From: Epinephelus fuscoguttatus
Lineage: Eukaryota > Chordata > Actinopteri > Perciformes > Serranidae
DNA length: 64,000 bases
Assembly: GCF_011397635.1 (NCBI RefSeq)
Contig: NC_064767.1
Coordinates: 22,246,537-22,310,536, forward strand
Direction of reading: 5' to 3'
A program made the translations under genes and the position numbers. Below are positions 22,420 through 34,700 of the stretch, one piece after another. A model generated the notes under the pieces. That model saw only the letters and a list, made by a program, of their open reading frames with translations, had not been told where the DNA came from and did no database searches. The stretch's first letter is position 1. The number at the start of each line of letters is the position of its first letter.

Positions 22420-25400
22420 AGATCCAGTTAAGAAGATCTTAGCTCTAAGAGCTTCTTAAGAACACTCTTAAGCCTCCTGTGAAAGAAAAACGCATTTCCC
22501 AGATTAAATAATACTGTGGTTTTTGCATAATAACAACAGCAGTACTAAAAGATCTTTTGAAAGAAACCTACAAAACTAAATAATAATTTAAATATAAAAA
22601 TCTTAAAAAGCATGCAGCAGTTACAAAGGGTTTTGTATTTAAACAGCAGTTTTGTCAGAATCAGGAGTAAACTGGAATTACTAACAGCTCTTAGATGGAC
22701 GAGTAGTTACACTTAAAAGTGTCTTTGAAACAAATTTAACTTGTTTAAACTATTTTGATAAGAAAGAATAATTCACATTTCTCTTCTTCTAACTTTTGAC
22801 TTTGTAGAAGAAGGAAAGAGCTTTAAGAGGGTTTGTAGGCAATGTTCCATTCAAGTCCTTTTACTGCTGTAGTGCAGATGTCACAGACTTTAGAAGATGT
22901 GAAAACTGTTCCCTCATAATGTTCCTAAATAATACCACAATAATTTGGCTTTGTCTAAACATATCAGATTATTAACAGTTCCTAAAAAACAATTCCTAAA
23001 ATTATCGTGTCTTGTTTTATACACATAAACAATAGGAAACAGTATTTGGATGAAGCATTGCCTAAGGGTTAGGGTTAGGGAGGGACCCTCTTAAAGACCC
23101 TTCCTTCTCTTATAACAAGTTCAGCACAGACAAACTGAGTAAAACACGACACAAAAAGTTAAGCTGGTACGTTTCATTCAATCTTGAATAAAAGTAGCAC
23201 GTCGTAATACTTGTATTGGCTTTAATAACACTGTGGCAGTTGCATTAACAACAGCAGTACTAAGAGAGCTTTTAAAAGGAAACTAAAACACATTTTAACA
23301 TTTATGTCCACAAAGTTCGGCTGCGTTGCATTCTGAGTTCAGACTCATTATCAGCTTCATTGTGTTTTCGGTGCCAACAAGAAACATTTCAGAAGTGGAG
23401 CGGCTAATGTAGTTTATGGTATTTTTTTCAACATTTTTGATGCTTCACAAGCAAAAATACATATTTGTAGCTGGAGATGTGGCAACAGATTCTTTGTGGA
23501 TTATATCTGCTGAACTCCTGGGGCTGAAACTAGTGGAACACTTTGAGTTCGCTGTCGAGTTCCTGGAAATCTTTCACAGGTACAAAATTCAGACGAGTGT
23601 AGAAAAGATGAACAATTAATGCAGCACTTGTTGCAGTATAACACAACAGAAGTTTAGATGGAAAATTAGATTTATTCATGAGTAGCAATCTCACTAGTAA
23701 TATTGGTATCAGCTTAACTAATACTGTAGTTGTTGCATAACAACAAAAGAGCTTTTAAAAGAAACAAAACTCAATAAAAAAAAATCAAAAAGATCTTTAA
23801 ATAGCATGCTACAAAGTGTATTGGATTTAAAAAGTAACACTAGTGTCAGAATCAGGAGTGATCAGCAAGTGTTTTTGAAATCAAATTCAAGATTATTTTC
23901 AAAATGATTTTGATCAGCCAAAATAGTTCATGTTTCTCTCGTCTGTTTTGACATTGTAGATGAAGGAAAGAGCTTTAAGAGGGTGTGTAGGCAATGTTCC
24001 ATTCAAATCCTTTTTTTCTTGCTGTAGTGCAGACATCACAGACTTTGGAAGACATGAAAAGTATTTTCTCTTAATGTGTCTGATTGTTACTATGATTATT
24101 TGGCTTTGTCTAAACATATATTATGTACAGTTGAAAGCAATTCCCTTCAAATGGGTGTTTAATAGCTTGTTAAACATGTGTTATATCATGACATATGTAC
24201 AATAGGACACATATTAAATATTTGGATGGAATATTGTTGAGGGTTAGGGTTAGGGAGGGACCCTCTTAAAGACCTTTTCCTTCTATTATAACGAGTTGAA
24301 CACAGACAAACTGATTATACCACAACACAAAAAGTTAAGGTGATATGTTTAATTCATTCAGGAGGAGAAGATGTATGTAGTAATATTTGTGTCAGCTTTA
24401 AAAATACTGTTTTTGCAAACTCACAAAATGTATTAAAATCTAAAAAAAAAAAAGTCTAATAAAGATCTTAAAATGCATCTCACAGTTACTGAATTTTGAC
24501 ATTAGCAGCAGTCATAGACTTTAGAAGATGTGAAAACTATTCTCTCATGTTTCTAATTAGTAGCATAATTATTTGTGTTAAACATATTATATATATAATA
24601 ATATATAAAACAATTCCTAAAATGAGTTGTTTATCTTGTCAAACTAATGTCTTGTTATATCATGACTTTGCAACATATATTTGGATAAAACTTTGCCAAA
24701 GGTTCAGGGTTAGTGAGGGTTAGACCCTGTTAAAGACCATTCCTTCTGTTATTAACATGACACAAAAAGTTCAGATGATACATTTAATTCATTCATGAGT
24801 AGACATAGTATGTTGTAATATTTGTATCAGCTTTGATAATACTGTTGTTGCTGCATAAGCAACAGCACTAACCTCATTATAACATGATACAAAAAGTTAA
24901 GATGTACGACTGACTACTTCTACTTGTGATTTATGTGAGTAGAAGTAGTATGTCATAATATTTGTATCAGCTTTAATAATACTGTGTCAGGTGCATTAAC
25001 AACAGCAGTACTAAGAGAGCTTTTAAGGAAAGTAAAAAAATTTTTTACATCCATGTCCACAGTGTTTGGCTGCGTTGTGTTCTGGTTGTGTTCCTGCTCC
25101 ATCATGTTTTCATTGCCCACAGGAAACATTATAGAAGTAGAGCATCTGTTCCTCAGCAGCCATTTGTCAAAGTTTTTGTTGCTTTACAAGTAGCTATTTG
25201 TATCTCGAGATGTGTTAACAGACACTGTGTGGCTGGACGGTACTGTTAAATTTCTGGACAACCTCACTGTCTTCGATCTGAATTCCCTGAATAATGTCCA
25301 TAGTCTTTGTCTAAATGAACATGTAAAATTCATTAGCACACTTTTTTCTCAGTTTGTCGCCTCCGTCTTTATTAGGCTGGTATTTTCCTCACCCTGAACT

Positions 25401-25980
25401 GAACTTTTGAAAACTAGGGTAGAGCAGTTCAGTGAGGTTCTGTGCAGTTTAACACCAGGAAAGCTTTTGTTACTTCCTGTGATTACTCTTTTTTTTTACT
25501 TGTACTGTGATCATTTCTGATGATCTGATTATGTTATTTCATGGATCCAAAAGCCTGAGCTCACTTAATCAAAGTCTAATACAAGCATTCATATCTAGTT
25601 GTTAGTCAGAAGGATGTGAATGTCATCAGGATAGTGAACCATATAACAGAGTCACAGGCAGAACTAGCAAACCTAAACCTTTCCAAACCGTTCATCATTA
25701 CTGTCAGGAATGCTAATGCTCATTTTGATACAGAGATTTATGTAGAAAGTCTGACCATAGACTGTGCACTCTTGAACTCTTGTAGCTCAAACTAGTAGAA
25801 GATTTTTTAATCAGATTTTTCACTGGTTAATACAAATGAAAAAATAAATGTAATAATGCAACATTTAGACTGATACTAGCTCTCAGCCATAACATTGTAA
25901 TATGAACAATAGCAAACATAAACTGTATTTCGATGATACATTGCCAAACGGTTAGGGAGGGTGAGACTCTCCTAAAGACC
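22420..25980. repeat. diverged tandem repeat, unit about 1.15-1.2 kb
   Basis: GAAAGAGCTTTAAGAGGG lies at 22815 and again at about 23967. GGGTTAGGGAGGGACCCTCT lies at about 23070 and 24250, with weaker copies at 24710 and 25950. AACAACAGCAGTACTAA lies at about 22535, 23250 and 25000. The order of blocks is kept, so these are degraded tandem copies, partly shortened in the last units. Short open frames within them have no family features. Confidence 0.8.
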
Positions 25981-25999
25981 TTTTCTTCCACTAATTTTG

Positions 26000-27390
26000 G
26001 TAGTACTTTGGATCCTAGCCTCCCTTTAGATCAGAGCGTCAAAGATATCTCAAAGACCACCTTCTTTTACTTAGAGATTCTTTAAGATTCTGATCCAGTA
26101 GCTTTTTTAAAATTCTGTTAATATCTCCTCACAGTCCTGTTGTGGTTCATTTTGTGTGTGCGCTGACAAAAAAACAGGTGGTCAGAGAAGAACCTGTCAC
26201 ACACACTGACAGGTGTATAAATGCATCTCAGTAAACTGAAAGTGTACTGCAGATACAGAGAGGAGGAACACACCTGAGTACAGTAGCTAAAGGCCAGTGT
26301 TTATGTGTGTGAGTGTGTGTAGAAAAGAGAGACAAGACGTAGAGCAGTAGATAATAAGCAGTGAGAACGATGCAGGTTAAATGACTGTGTGTGCATATTC
26401 ATATGAATGGCACCTTCAGAGGAATTCTGAACAGATGGAGCTAAGCGGGTAGCAGAAACAGAGCAGAAAGAGACGGCAGAGCAACAGTAGGAACAATCGT
26501 CATTCTTCTCCTCTGCCTAAGCCTCTTTCATATTGTGACACACAGATGAATTATAGCGCAGAGACTAGGTCAGGCACTTATCTATCTCATCCAACAGTGC
26601 AACACACCCCAACCCAGAGCTATTACTGCTCAGCTGGAACCGCTGCCAGAGCACTTCCACATCTACTGCTGATGCAATAATAACAATGAATACTGTGTTG
26701 CACAGGATGTAGAATTCTTTAGCAAAAGACAGAATTGTTGAGTTTTTGCATTGTTAGTCACACAAGCATGGAGGAATGGAGGGATGCTTCATGTTATAAT
26801 TAATATAACAACAGGATCATTCAACAAACAAACGCTGTCTGTGTCAAAGATGCACATTTAAGTAAAAATTGCGTCATGCAGAAATGCCATAATCGACCAG
26901 TTTGGATAGATGCATACATTTCACACTCATTTGTTAATTAAACCTATCCTTGTTTGCCTGTGACAGCACAAAGCAATGAAACATGATTAGATACCAAAAC
27001 AAAAGACGAGCTTTGAAAATATTCCTGTGTAAAATGGCATTAGCTCTGGTCTCATGCTGCACCAGTGAGACGGCATACATAATTAGGATTAACTTTAACA
27101 TGATGACAGAGGAAAGAGAGCGAGAGGAGAGGGTCATGGGAAGACAGAATTTACCCTCCAAGTCACTCATCCTGGTGACAGATAACAGCACTGTAGTAGT
27201 GATCACCCTGTACTGAATGCAGGAGAAGCACTCGTTTGTTATGATACATAGAATTGTTTTCAGTTCTGTCCAAACCCCAACGAATTTCCTTTTGTCAGAC
27301 GTGTAGCTGTGAAAATCCAGTTAAAAATAGATTTCTGAATACTGCATAATGTATGCAGAAGATTTTATGTGATAAGCTTTCAAATTCTAG
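26000..27390. other. intergenic, no gene seen
   Basis: No convincing exon; the overlapping open frames near 26934-27216 lie on both strands and lack any family motif. Confidence 0.5.
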
Positions 27391-27399
27391 TTTCCATAT

Positions 27400-28250
27400 C
27401 TATGGTATGAGATCCCTGATAAACCATCTTCCAGTTTCAGTGCGGGAGGCAGACACCATCTCCAGATTTAAGAGTAGGGTTTAGTCTTTCCTCTTTGATA
27501 AAGTTTATAGTTAGGACTGGCTCATGCTTGCTTTGGACCATCTCCCAGTTAGGCTGCTATAGGCCTGTGCTGCATTCAAATGGGGTTTACTTTGTTGAAT
27601 GCCCCCATCTTGTGGTATTAATAATCTCGTAAATGGAAATTTACGAGAGCTCCGAGTTCACATCTTCCTGTACATGATTGTAAACACAATCTCACAAGTT
27701 CCATCTGAACGCAGCGCTAATCTGCCCAGCTGAGCTCCTCTGACGTCCTCTGTTTCTCCATCTGCAGATGTTCATGTTCCACTAATGCACGTTACTAACT
27801 CGGCCTCCTCCCCGGAGTCTTTGTGCTTTCTCACCATACAGGTTTCTTTGGCATAATGGCACCTGGATTGTGGTAGCGCCTGCTGCTGTGGTCCTGCTTG
27901 GTGACCACTGTCATTGTTATTATTATTAGTCATATTTCTATTGACTGTTATTATTGCTACTATTAATATCATTCTATTATTTATATTATTCATCATATCT
28001 CTTTTTTATATCAAAGGTTATTGCTATTATTATTGATTGCTGTGCATCCCTGTCTCTCTGTCTCAGTCTCTTTCAACCCAGCCAGTCCAGGCAGGTGGCC
28101 ACCCACATAGTCCGGTTCTGTTTGAGGTTTCAGGGTCTTAAAAGGAACCATTCCTCGCTGCCATCATCACGCTGCTTGCTCTTGGTTGGAATAGTTGCGT
28201 AAATTAAAAGAGTACTGTCTTGACCTGCTGTGTATAAAAATAAACTAAAA
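27400..28250 (+). mobile_element. LINE 3' end (L2/Maui-like), with ORF tail and 3'UTR
   Basis: On the plus strand, reading FREADTISRFKSRV, a stop, and SFLFDKVYS at about 27440-27510 matches the end of a fish LINE polyprotein. It is followed by the usual 3' untranslated blocks (GGACTGGCTCATGCTTGC; GGTGACCACTGTCATTGTTA; CTGCTTGCTCTTGGTTGGAA) to about 28240. About 130 unrelated bases (near 27590-27720) appear inserted between the first blocks. The in-frame stop shows decay. Family placement is from recall. Confidence 0.75.
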
Positions 28251-28259
28251 ATTGACTTG

Positions 28260-29260
28260 GGATTGTTAATGATATGTCCTACTTTTTATTGCATGTGCAA
28301 CATATATATGTACATGGATATGGAGCCATTGTTTCTCTGGTCCTTTACCTTTTCTGGAGCTATCATACATCATGAACTGTGGTGTCTGGTTTTTAGCTCC
28401 CTCTGTAGTCTGTTTAACAGCATAACACTTACAGGTCATGAATCAGATCACTCAGTGAAGCCCTTTTGGAAAACAAAGCTGTGGATGTAGATTCTTCCTC
28501 CTGTAGCACCCCTAATGTCCTCAAGACACATGACTAGGCTTTAATGCTTGTGCGGAATAACAACTTTTCTTTGAGGGGCCAAACAATTTGTTTTAACAGT
28601 AAACACATAGGCTATGAAGTTAAAATTATCTTGGACAATTAAAAATCAGTCTTTCAAAAATCTAACTAATGCTAAAACATGGGGAGTAGAATTTTATATT
28701 TTTTTCTTAGACTGCATTATTAAATCTAAATCCTTTTGGTAATTTACCGAAAGGCCCTCACATTTAACATCATGAAGATGGGGATAGCAGAACCAACAAC
28801 ACACATAAACATTTCGTGCACCCAATGAAATGACAAAAACTTTTGGGGGTAAAACGAATGCATTTGAATACATTTGTTGTATAATGACTGTTTTTTGTGA
28901 GTTCCACTTTAGAAAAGGATAAATATTTCAACGTTTGAAATACATCATCTAACTTTTAACTTGACCCAAAAAAAGTCATGTTTTATCTTAAATTAAATGG
29001 GCAAAATGTCCCTAACCCCAAGTCACTGATGTTGGTTCATGATTTTTTTTTTCTTTGAATTTTGGTTAAATGTAATTTTGAGTGACATTGAAAAAAAGTC
29101 TTAAATCTAACTCGCCTTAAGCTGTAGGAACCCTGTAGACTACCCCATCCTATGTTTTGATATTGAAATAGGGTTTTTCTTATTTAGAATTAATTTGTAG
29201 AGAATAGTTAGTACACTAACAATTTATTAATCTTAATAGTGCTAATGGTAAAATTAATGG
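28260..29260. other. intergenic, AT-rich, no gene seen
   Basis: No coding similarity or recognised repeat was found. Confidence 0.5.
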
Positions 29261-29264
29261 ACTG

Positions 29265-29480
29265 CATTTATACAGCATGTCTCAAAGCACCATTCACACA
29301 TACATTCATACACTTGTGACAGAGGCTACCACACAAGGTCCCACCTGCTCATCAGATAAACATTCAAATACACCCAGTTTGAGTTTCAGTGTCGGGCCCA
29401 GGGACACTTCAACATGTAGACTACAAGGGCCAGAGATCAAACCACAGACCTCCTGAGCCACAACTGCCCAGTGGTATACT
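29265..29480. repeat. common fish interspersed repeat, family unknown
   Basis: Blocks like CATTCACACATACATTCATA, GGCCCAGGGACACTTCAACA and GATCAAACCACAGACCTCCT resemble a repeat seen many times in teleost genomes. I cannot name the family. A short fragment of another common repeat, ATTTATTTATAGAGCACATT, follows at about 29600. Confidence 0.55.
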
Positions 29481-29687
29481 CTGCAAAATATCAGCCTATG
29501 GAAAACACAAACTGTGATAATGAGGCCACCTTGTGGCTGCTGTCCATCAATACCAAGGGACTGAACATTTCCTAGTCTGTTGTAAGAAAGTCAGGTCAAG
29601 TCAGATTTATTTATAGAGCACATTTCAAACAAGAAGCACTGACGAAAGTGCTTCACACATGAATGATCAAATAAAAATAGTCATAGA

Positions 29688-30582
29688 CGGGCGATTCTAG
29701 GATCAGAGGTTTAGGGGTGCTGAGCACCCAGAGAGCTGCCCGGCCAGGCAAGATAAATTTCACTGTTTTGTACATTTTAACTCAATTTCATTCCCACATT
29801 TGTGAAAGAAAAGCACAACACTTTTTGGGAAAGTCTGTGACTAAACCATCAAATCTGATAAAGGTTATTTAAATGCTGAGCCACAGCAAAAGAGGAATGG
29901 ATTGGAATCATAAAAGAAACCTATGGTAACCCTAATTTCTGGGGGAGGATAACTCATTCTGATACAGCAGCTCCTCAACATACACATAAACAGTATGTAT
30001 GTTTCTGGAGTAAACCAGCCCCCTATAGTGAGTACCAAAAATACCAAAAATGGACCTTGGACTTATTTTTTGGACTTTTATTTGAAATGCAATGCACAAC
30101 ATGTAACACTAACACATTAACAGTAATTGACTTTTTCAATGTTTGTCTCTGCCTTTTTCCTTTCTGTCTTTATTATATAATACAAATACACAAATAAAAA
30201 TACACTTTTGAAAAAAAAAGTCTACTACAAAATAATAATAATAATAATAAATACACACAATATGAGTTATAATGTTAATGGGCATCCAGTCAGTTAGCTA
30301 GTCAGTAGCACCTTGGCTTTAATATTAATACATGCACATACACAACAGCTAGCTTCTCTCATTCCAGTTTTGTTTATCTCATTCTGTATTTTTGTTGCAA
30401 CCAGGTACTGTATGGTTTTGACACTTTTCTAGCTTGTTAAAAAGGGACATACAGCAAAAACAAACAAACAAAAAAAAATCTCTTAAATTTTAGGGGTGCT
30501 GGGATTCGATTTAGGGGTGCTTCAGCACCCCCAAAAATGGTCTAGAAACCATAGACTGTATAAAGCTAGAAACGCCTATGAC
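29688..30582. mobile_element. possible inverted-repeat DNA element
   Basis: The left part has GGGCGATTCTAGGATCAGAG then TTAGGGGTGCTGAGCACCC. The right part (30485-30582), read in reverse, has AGGCGTTTCTAG and GGGTGCTGAAGCACCCCTAA. The ends therefore form imperfect inverted repeats. No transposase frame is present. Limits are approximate. Confidence 0.45.
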
Positions 30583-30849
30583 CCATCTAAAGATCTATCT
30601 ATTTTCTATAGCTCCCTGGTCATCATTGTGATGACATACCCGACCACACTGCTTAACACATGTATTTTATTTTGTTGTTTGTGCAATGCTGTTTTTACTA
30701 TGATTACGTCGAAGGCATGAGAGGAATTTTTTTTTACTGATGCCAGAGAGCAAGGAATAATCTCAACGACTGGTTATGTATACACGAATAACAGTTTCCA
30801 GATGTTTTTTTGGAAAGAAATGATCTGATTCTGGAGAAGGATTTTTACA

Positions 30850-31230
30850 AAGTGAAGTTACTGAGTGGGACAGAGAACACAGACTGTTTGATATTTGAAC
30901 ATTTGCACTCTTGTCCTATGATCTCTGTCAGCATTAAGCTGAGGGAAATTTTGTGATATCCACTTGTGAATGTCAGGACTGCAATTTAGCGGGTTAGTCA
31001 TGTTTTGATAGTTATTAGTTGGATCACAGCTTAAATAGATCTGAGTATCATCTGCATACAAATGGAAACTGATACTATGCCTACTTGTAAGAAGGCCAAG
31101 AGGAAGCATGTAAATTGAAAAGAGAATTGATGATGAATTAAACTAGACAAAGATACGACTTTATTAATCCCTTTGTCAAAATCACAAGCTACTGGGCAGT
31201 GCATATAATAAAACACAAACTCCACCTTCA
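30850..31230 (-). mobile_element. LINE reverse transcriptase fragment with YADD motif
   Basis: The minus-strand frame at 30858-31109 reads SISFHLYADDTQIYLSCDP. YADD is the catalytic motif of reverse transcriptases, and this context is that of L2-like LINEs. The adjoining frame continues the match to about 31230 after a frame shift (QFTCFLLAFLQVGIVSVSI). It is a short dead fragment, not a host gene. Confidence 0.8.
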
Positions 31231-31619
31231 CTGATATGTAAATGTATGTCTATTAGTGCATCAGTAATTATAATTTAAAAGTAGGGCATACGCTATTCTG
31301 AAATGTGCCACTCTTAATAAGGAGTAGGCTACTTTTACTTTTTGAACTTTAAGTATATTTTAATGCTAACACAATACTTTTGTAATTTTACTGAAGTAAC
31401 ACTGTAAATGCATGACTTACTCTGAACTGTAACTACACTGTTGTAGCCTGCTTCTTCCACCATTGGTTAAAAGGTCAAATCCAAAAAGGTGAGGAGACAC
31501 TGGCCTATAATTGGAGTATAAAAAAGAGAAGGAGTGTTAATAGGAATACATTATATTTCATTAACTGAACCAAATTAAAATCCATGATTACAGCGGGTAA
31601 TGGTTCCTGAAGATGCTGT

Positions 31620-31792
31620 GATGCCTTTTAATGTTGTGTATGTTGTTTAGCGCCATCTCCTGGCCAAATGACACCAAGCCCAGGTCAGCCACGTGAGGTG
31701 AGTACACTCGTGACGTCATTAGCTAAGCGACAGAGTCATCTGGAGCTGCACAGACAGTTTTGGGGTAACGTGACTATTTTTCACCCCCGAAA
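31620..31792 (+). promoter_or_regulatory. putative rrp12 promoter
   Basis: Just upstream of the rrp12 ATG lie an E-box CACGTG (31690-31695) and a perfect CRE TGACGTCA (31711-31718), with no TATA box. E-boxes are Myc/Max sites and are frequent at ribosome-biogenesis genes (known). Their use here is inferred. Confidence 0.5.
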
Positions 31793-34700
31793 ATGGTCAA
31801 ATCGGGGAAACTTCGCTCCGGGACAGCCTCGAAACTCACACGGTGGAAGAAAGGACACAGCAGCGACTCTAACCCGCAGACGAGTCGCTTCCGGCAGGCT
31901 GCTAAAAGCCGCTTCTTCAGCCGACCCTCCGGTAAGCCTCCCATTACACGTGGGTCTCAGGCTAGTGCTAACTTTAGCTAGTGTCAGCCATTTAACTTGG
32001 TACAGCTCAGGCTAACTATATATGTTGCGGCATTAAATGGTATTCAGCAATATCAGTTGTGTTGTCAGCTGGTTCCTACCTGTCTGTCTATTTCATTTGG
32101 TCAGCTGAAGTAACGTGACAGTCAGTTTAGTCTGCGAGTTCACATGATAACAACTGCTGTGTGTTTGTGCCTGTTGGAGCCACAGAGAGGGTTAACTGTG
32201 GGGTTAAATTAAGACAACTACCAATTACTGCTGATGTCATGCAGTTAACCTTCTGAAACAGATGGTCTCGACTATGATAGTGCAGAAATGTTTTGGCTAG
32301 AGACACATTTAGTTGTGTTGGCTCCTGCACATTAGGCTTTAAATGTATTCATTGAGTTTAGACTGTAAACTGTGATCTGAAGTTGTGTACATCCACACAT
32401 CTGGTGAAGTGTACGACATGGAATCTAGAATTTCAGGATCCCAAAAATAGTTACGTCATTGTATTTTTAATATTTGGTTGCAATCCACTGCAGTTATGAC
32501 TGCTTCTATTTAACAATCCATAGACATTAGGATACACAGGAAGACAACTCAGGCTCTCCAGACACATTAAAAGAGGAAGGAAGTATTAAATAGCCTTAAT
32601 TAGCGTGGCTAAATCATTAAATCATTAAAAGAGCCAACATGTTTAGACTACGACCATGTTTCGTCAGGGCTTTAAAGACACACAGCTAAGGTATGGCCCC
32701 AACTATATAGTATATTACATTTTTATTATGTGTCTTTAAAGCCCAAATGAAGACCTGCAGTGGTTGCAACATGTTGCCACTTTTAATGATTTAACCACTA
32801 CAACAGAGGCTTGTTAATATTTCTTTCCTTGTTTTCTAAATTTTTGGCATGCTTGGATTGCCCTCCTGTGAATCCTGTTGTTTCCCATTCTCCATGAGCA
32901 CCTGACACAGGGTTTAGATCCATGTTTGATTATACAGAGCAACCAGTCCTCTCTCTTTTTATAAATCTATAGACACTGTTACTTGGTACCCTCCCTGGTG
33001 ATGCTCTGCCAGGCACCAAGCTTCAATTCATCATTGTTTCAGAGACTTAATGCCTTCACTCTCTCAGTAAATGAAATACATACATACCATACTTAAAGAT
33101 TAGTCTTAAAATGTCTAATTTGCTTTTGGATGTATGACCAGTATTCATCTGCATTATCTTCAAGTATCAGGCCTAAATAAAAAAAAAAGGTGTGTGCATG
33201 TGAAAACCCTGTGTTGACCAAGGATGAGTTCAGCTTAATGTTATGGTGTGCCTCTTGTTTTTCCCCCGCAGGAAAGAGCGATCTAACAGTCGATGCTCTT
33301 AAGCTACACAATGATCTGCAGGCAGGTCCGCTGGAGATTGGGCGTAAAGATGCCTGCATGGAAGAGGAGCCAGATTTGGCGTTTTCAGAAAGGACCTCGG
33401 GTACTTTCCTCAGCGGCCTGTCAGACTGCTCCAACCTGACCTTCAGAAAGGTGCAGCGCTACTGGGAGTCCAATTCAGCCGCTCACAAAGAGGTAGGCCT
33501 TAGACTGAAGGTGGATCATTTATTCCCAACACCCTCTAAGTAATAAGCTTTATACAGCTGGTTTGTAATATTTCCAAATGTCTTGTTTTAATGTAGTAAA
33601 ATTGCTTTTTGCATTAGGAGCAAAAGCTAAAAAGTTGATGCAAGGATACCAACATTCTTAACAAATATACAACTTTTCTGTAGCTGTAACATTGTCACCT
33701 GTTGTGCCTCACAGATCTGTGCAGTGTTGGCAGCTGTTACTGAGGTGATCCGTGGCCAAGGAGGCAAAGAGACTGAAACTGAGTACTTTGCTGCTTTGGT
33801 GAGTTTTGCCTTAAAAACCGAGACATTACCAAATAACTTGTGGTGTGTTGAAAGCTGATAGTGAACCTGGATGTGCTTTTCTAGATGACCACCCTGGAGG
33901 TTGTAGATTCAGCAGAGTCTCAAGCTGCAGTGGCGTACCTCCTTAATCTCGTCATGAAACGGTTGGACTTCAACAATTCTGGCCAAAACAAAGTTCCCAC
34001 TCATGTCAGTGCTCATTAGATATGACTTGAAATGTTTTTTTTCTGATAGGTATATTGTCTTCCCCAGGGTTCCTGCTCCAGTGCTCATGTCTAAGTTCTC
34101 GGACACCACTAAGGCTCTGATGGACGTCATGTCTAATCAGGCCACGTCTGAGACCGCCTCTGCTCTTAGATGGGTAACTGAATTTGTCTCTGTGTGTTTG
34201 TCTTTATTGTTCACTGTTGAAACTTGCAGCATAGATTGAGGTTGTCATTTTTGCGCTTACAGATCCTGTCATGCCTGGCCACTTTGTTGAGGAAGCAGGA
34301 TGCATCTGTCTGGACCTACCCGTCTACACTTCAGGCTTACCACGGACTTCTCAGCTTCACAGTGCACAGCAAGCCAAAGGTCTATCTCACTTGCATAGTA
34401 ACTGTCCTAGAGATATTACGTGTAAAATGAGATGCTAACATTGTGTAATTTCATGTCCACTTTGTCCTCTTAGGTCCGTAAAGCAGCACAGCAAGGTGTC
34501 TGCTCCATCCTCAGAGGCAGTGACTTCCTGTTTACAGATAATGCCCCGACCCATCACCCTGCTGCAGTGACCACAGCCAAGTTCTGCATAAAAGAAATGG
34601 AACAGGCAGGAGGTGAGACAGTGATTTGGTTTTTCTTACTGTGATGAAGGTAAATAGGTTATAGAATGTTCTAGTTGTAGCTGATGTCTTTCTTTCCTTC

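Noticed and set aside
23065..23090. Telomere or chromosome end
   Set aside because: Only two or three TTAGGG-like steps occur per unit and the array is internal, with genes on both sides.
22420..25980. CRISPR-like array
   Set aside because: Units are about 1.15 kb, diverged, and in vertebrate DNA; there is no short direct repeat with regular spacers.
30858..31109. YADD-containing frame as a retron or host reverse transcriptase
   Set aside because: The context is a short degraded LINE fragment without the rest of the domain or an associated RNA.
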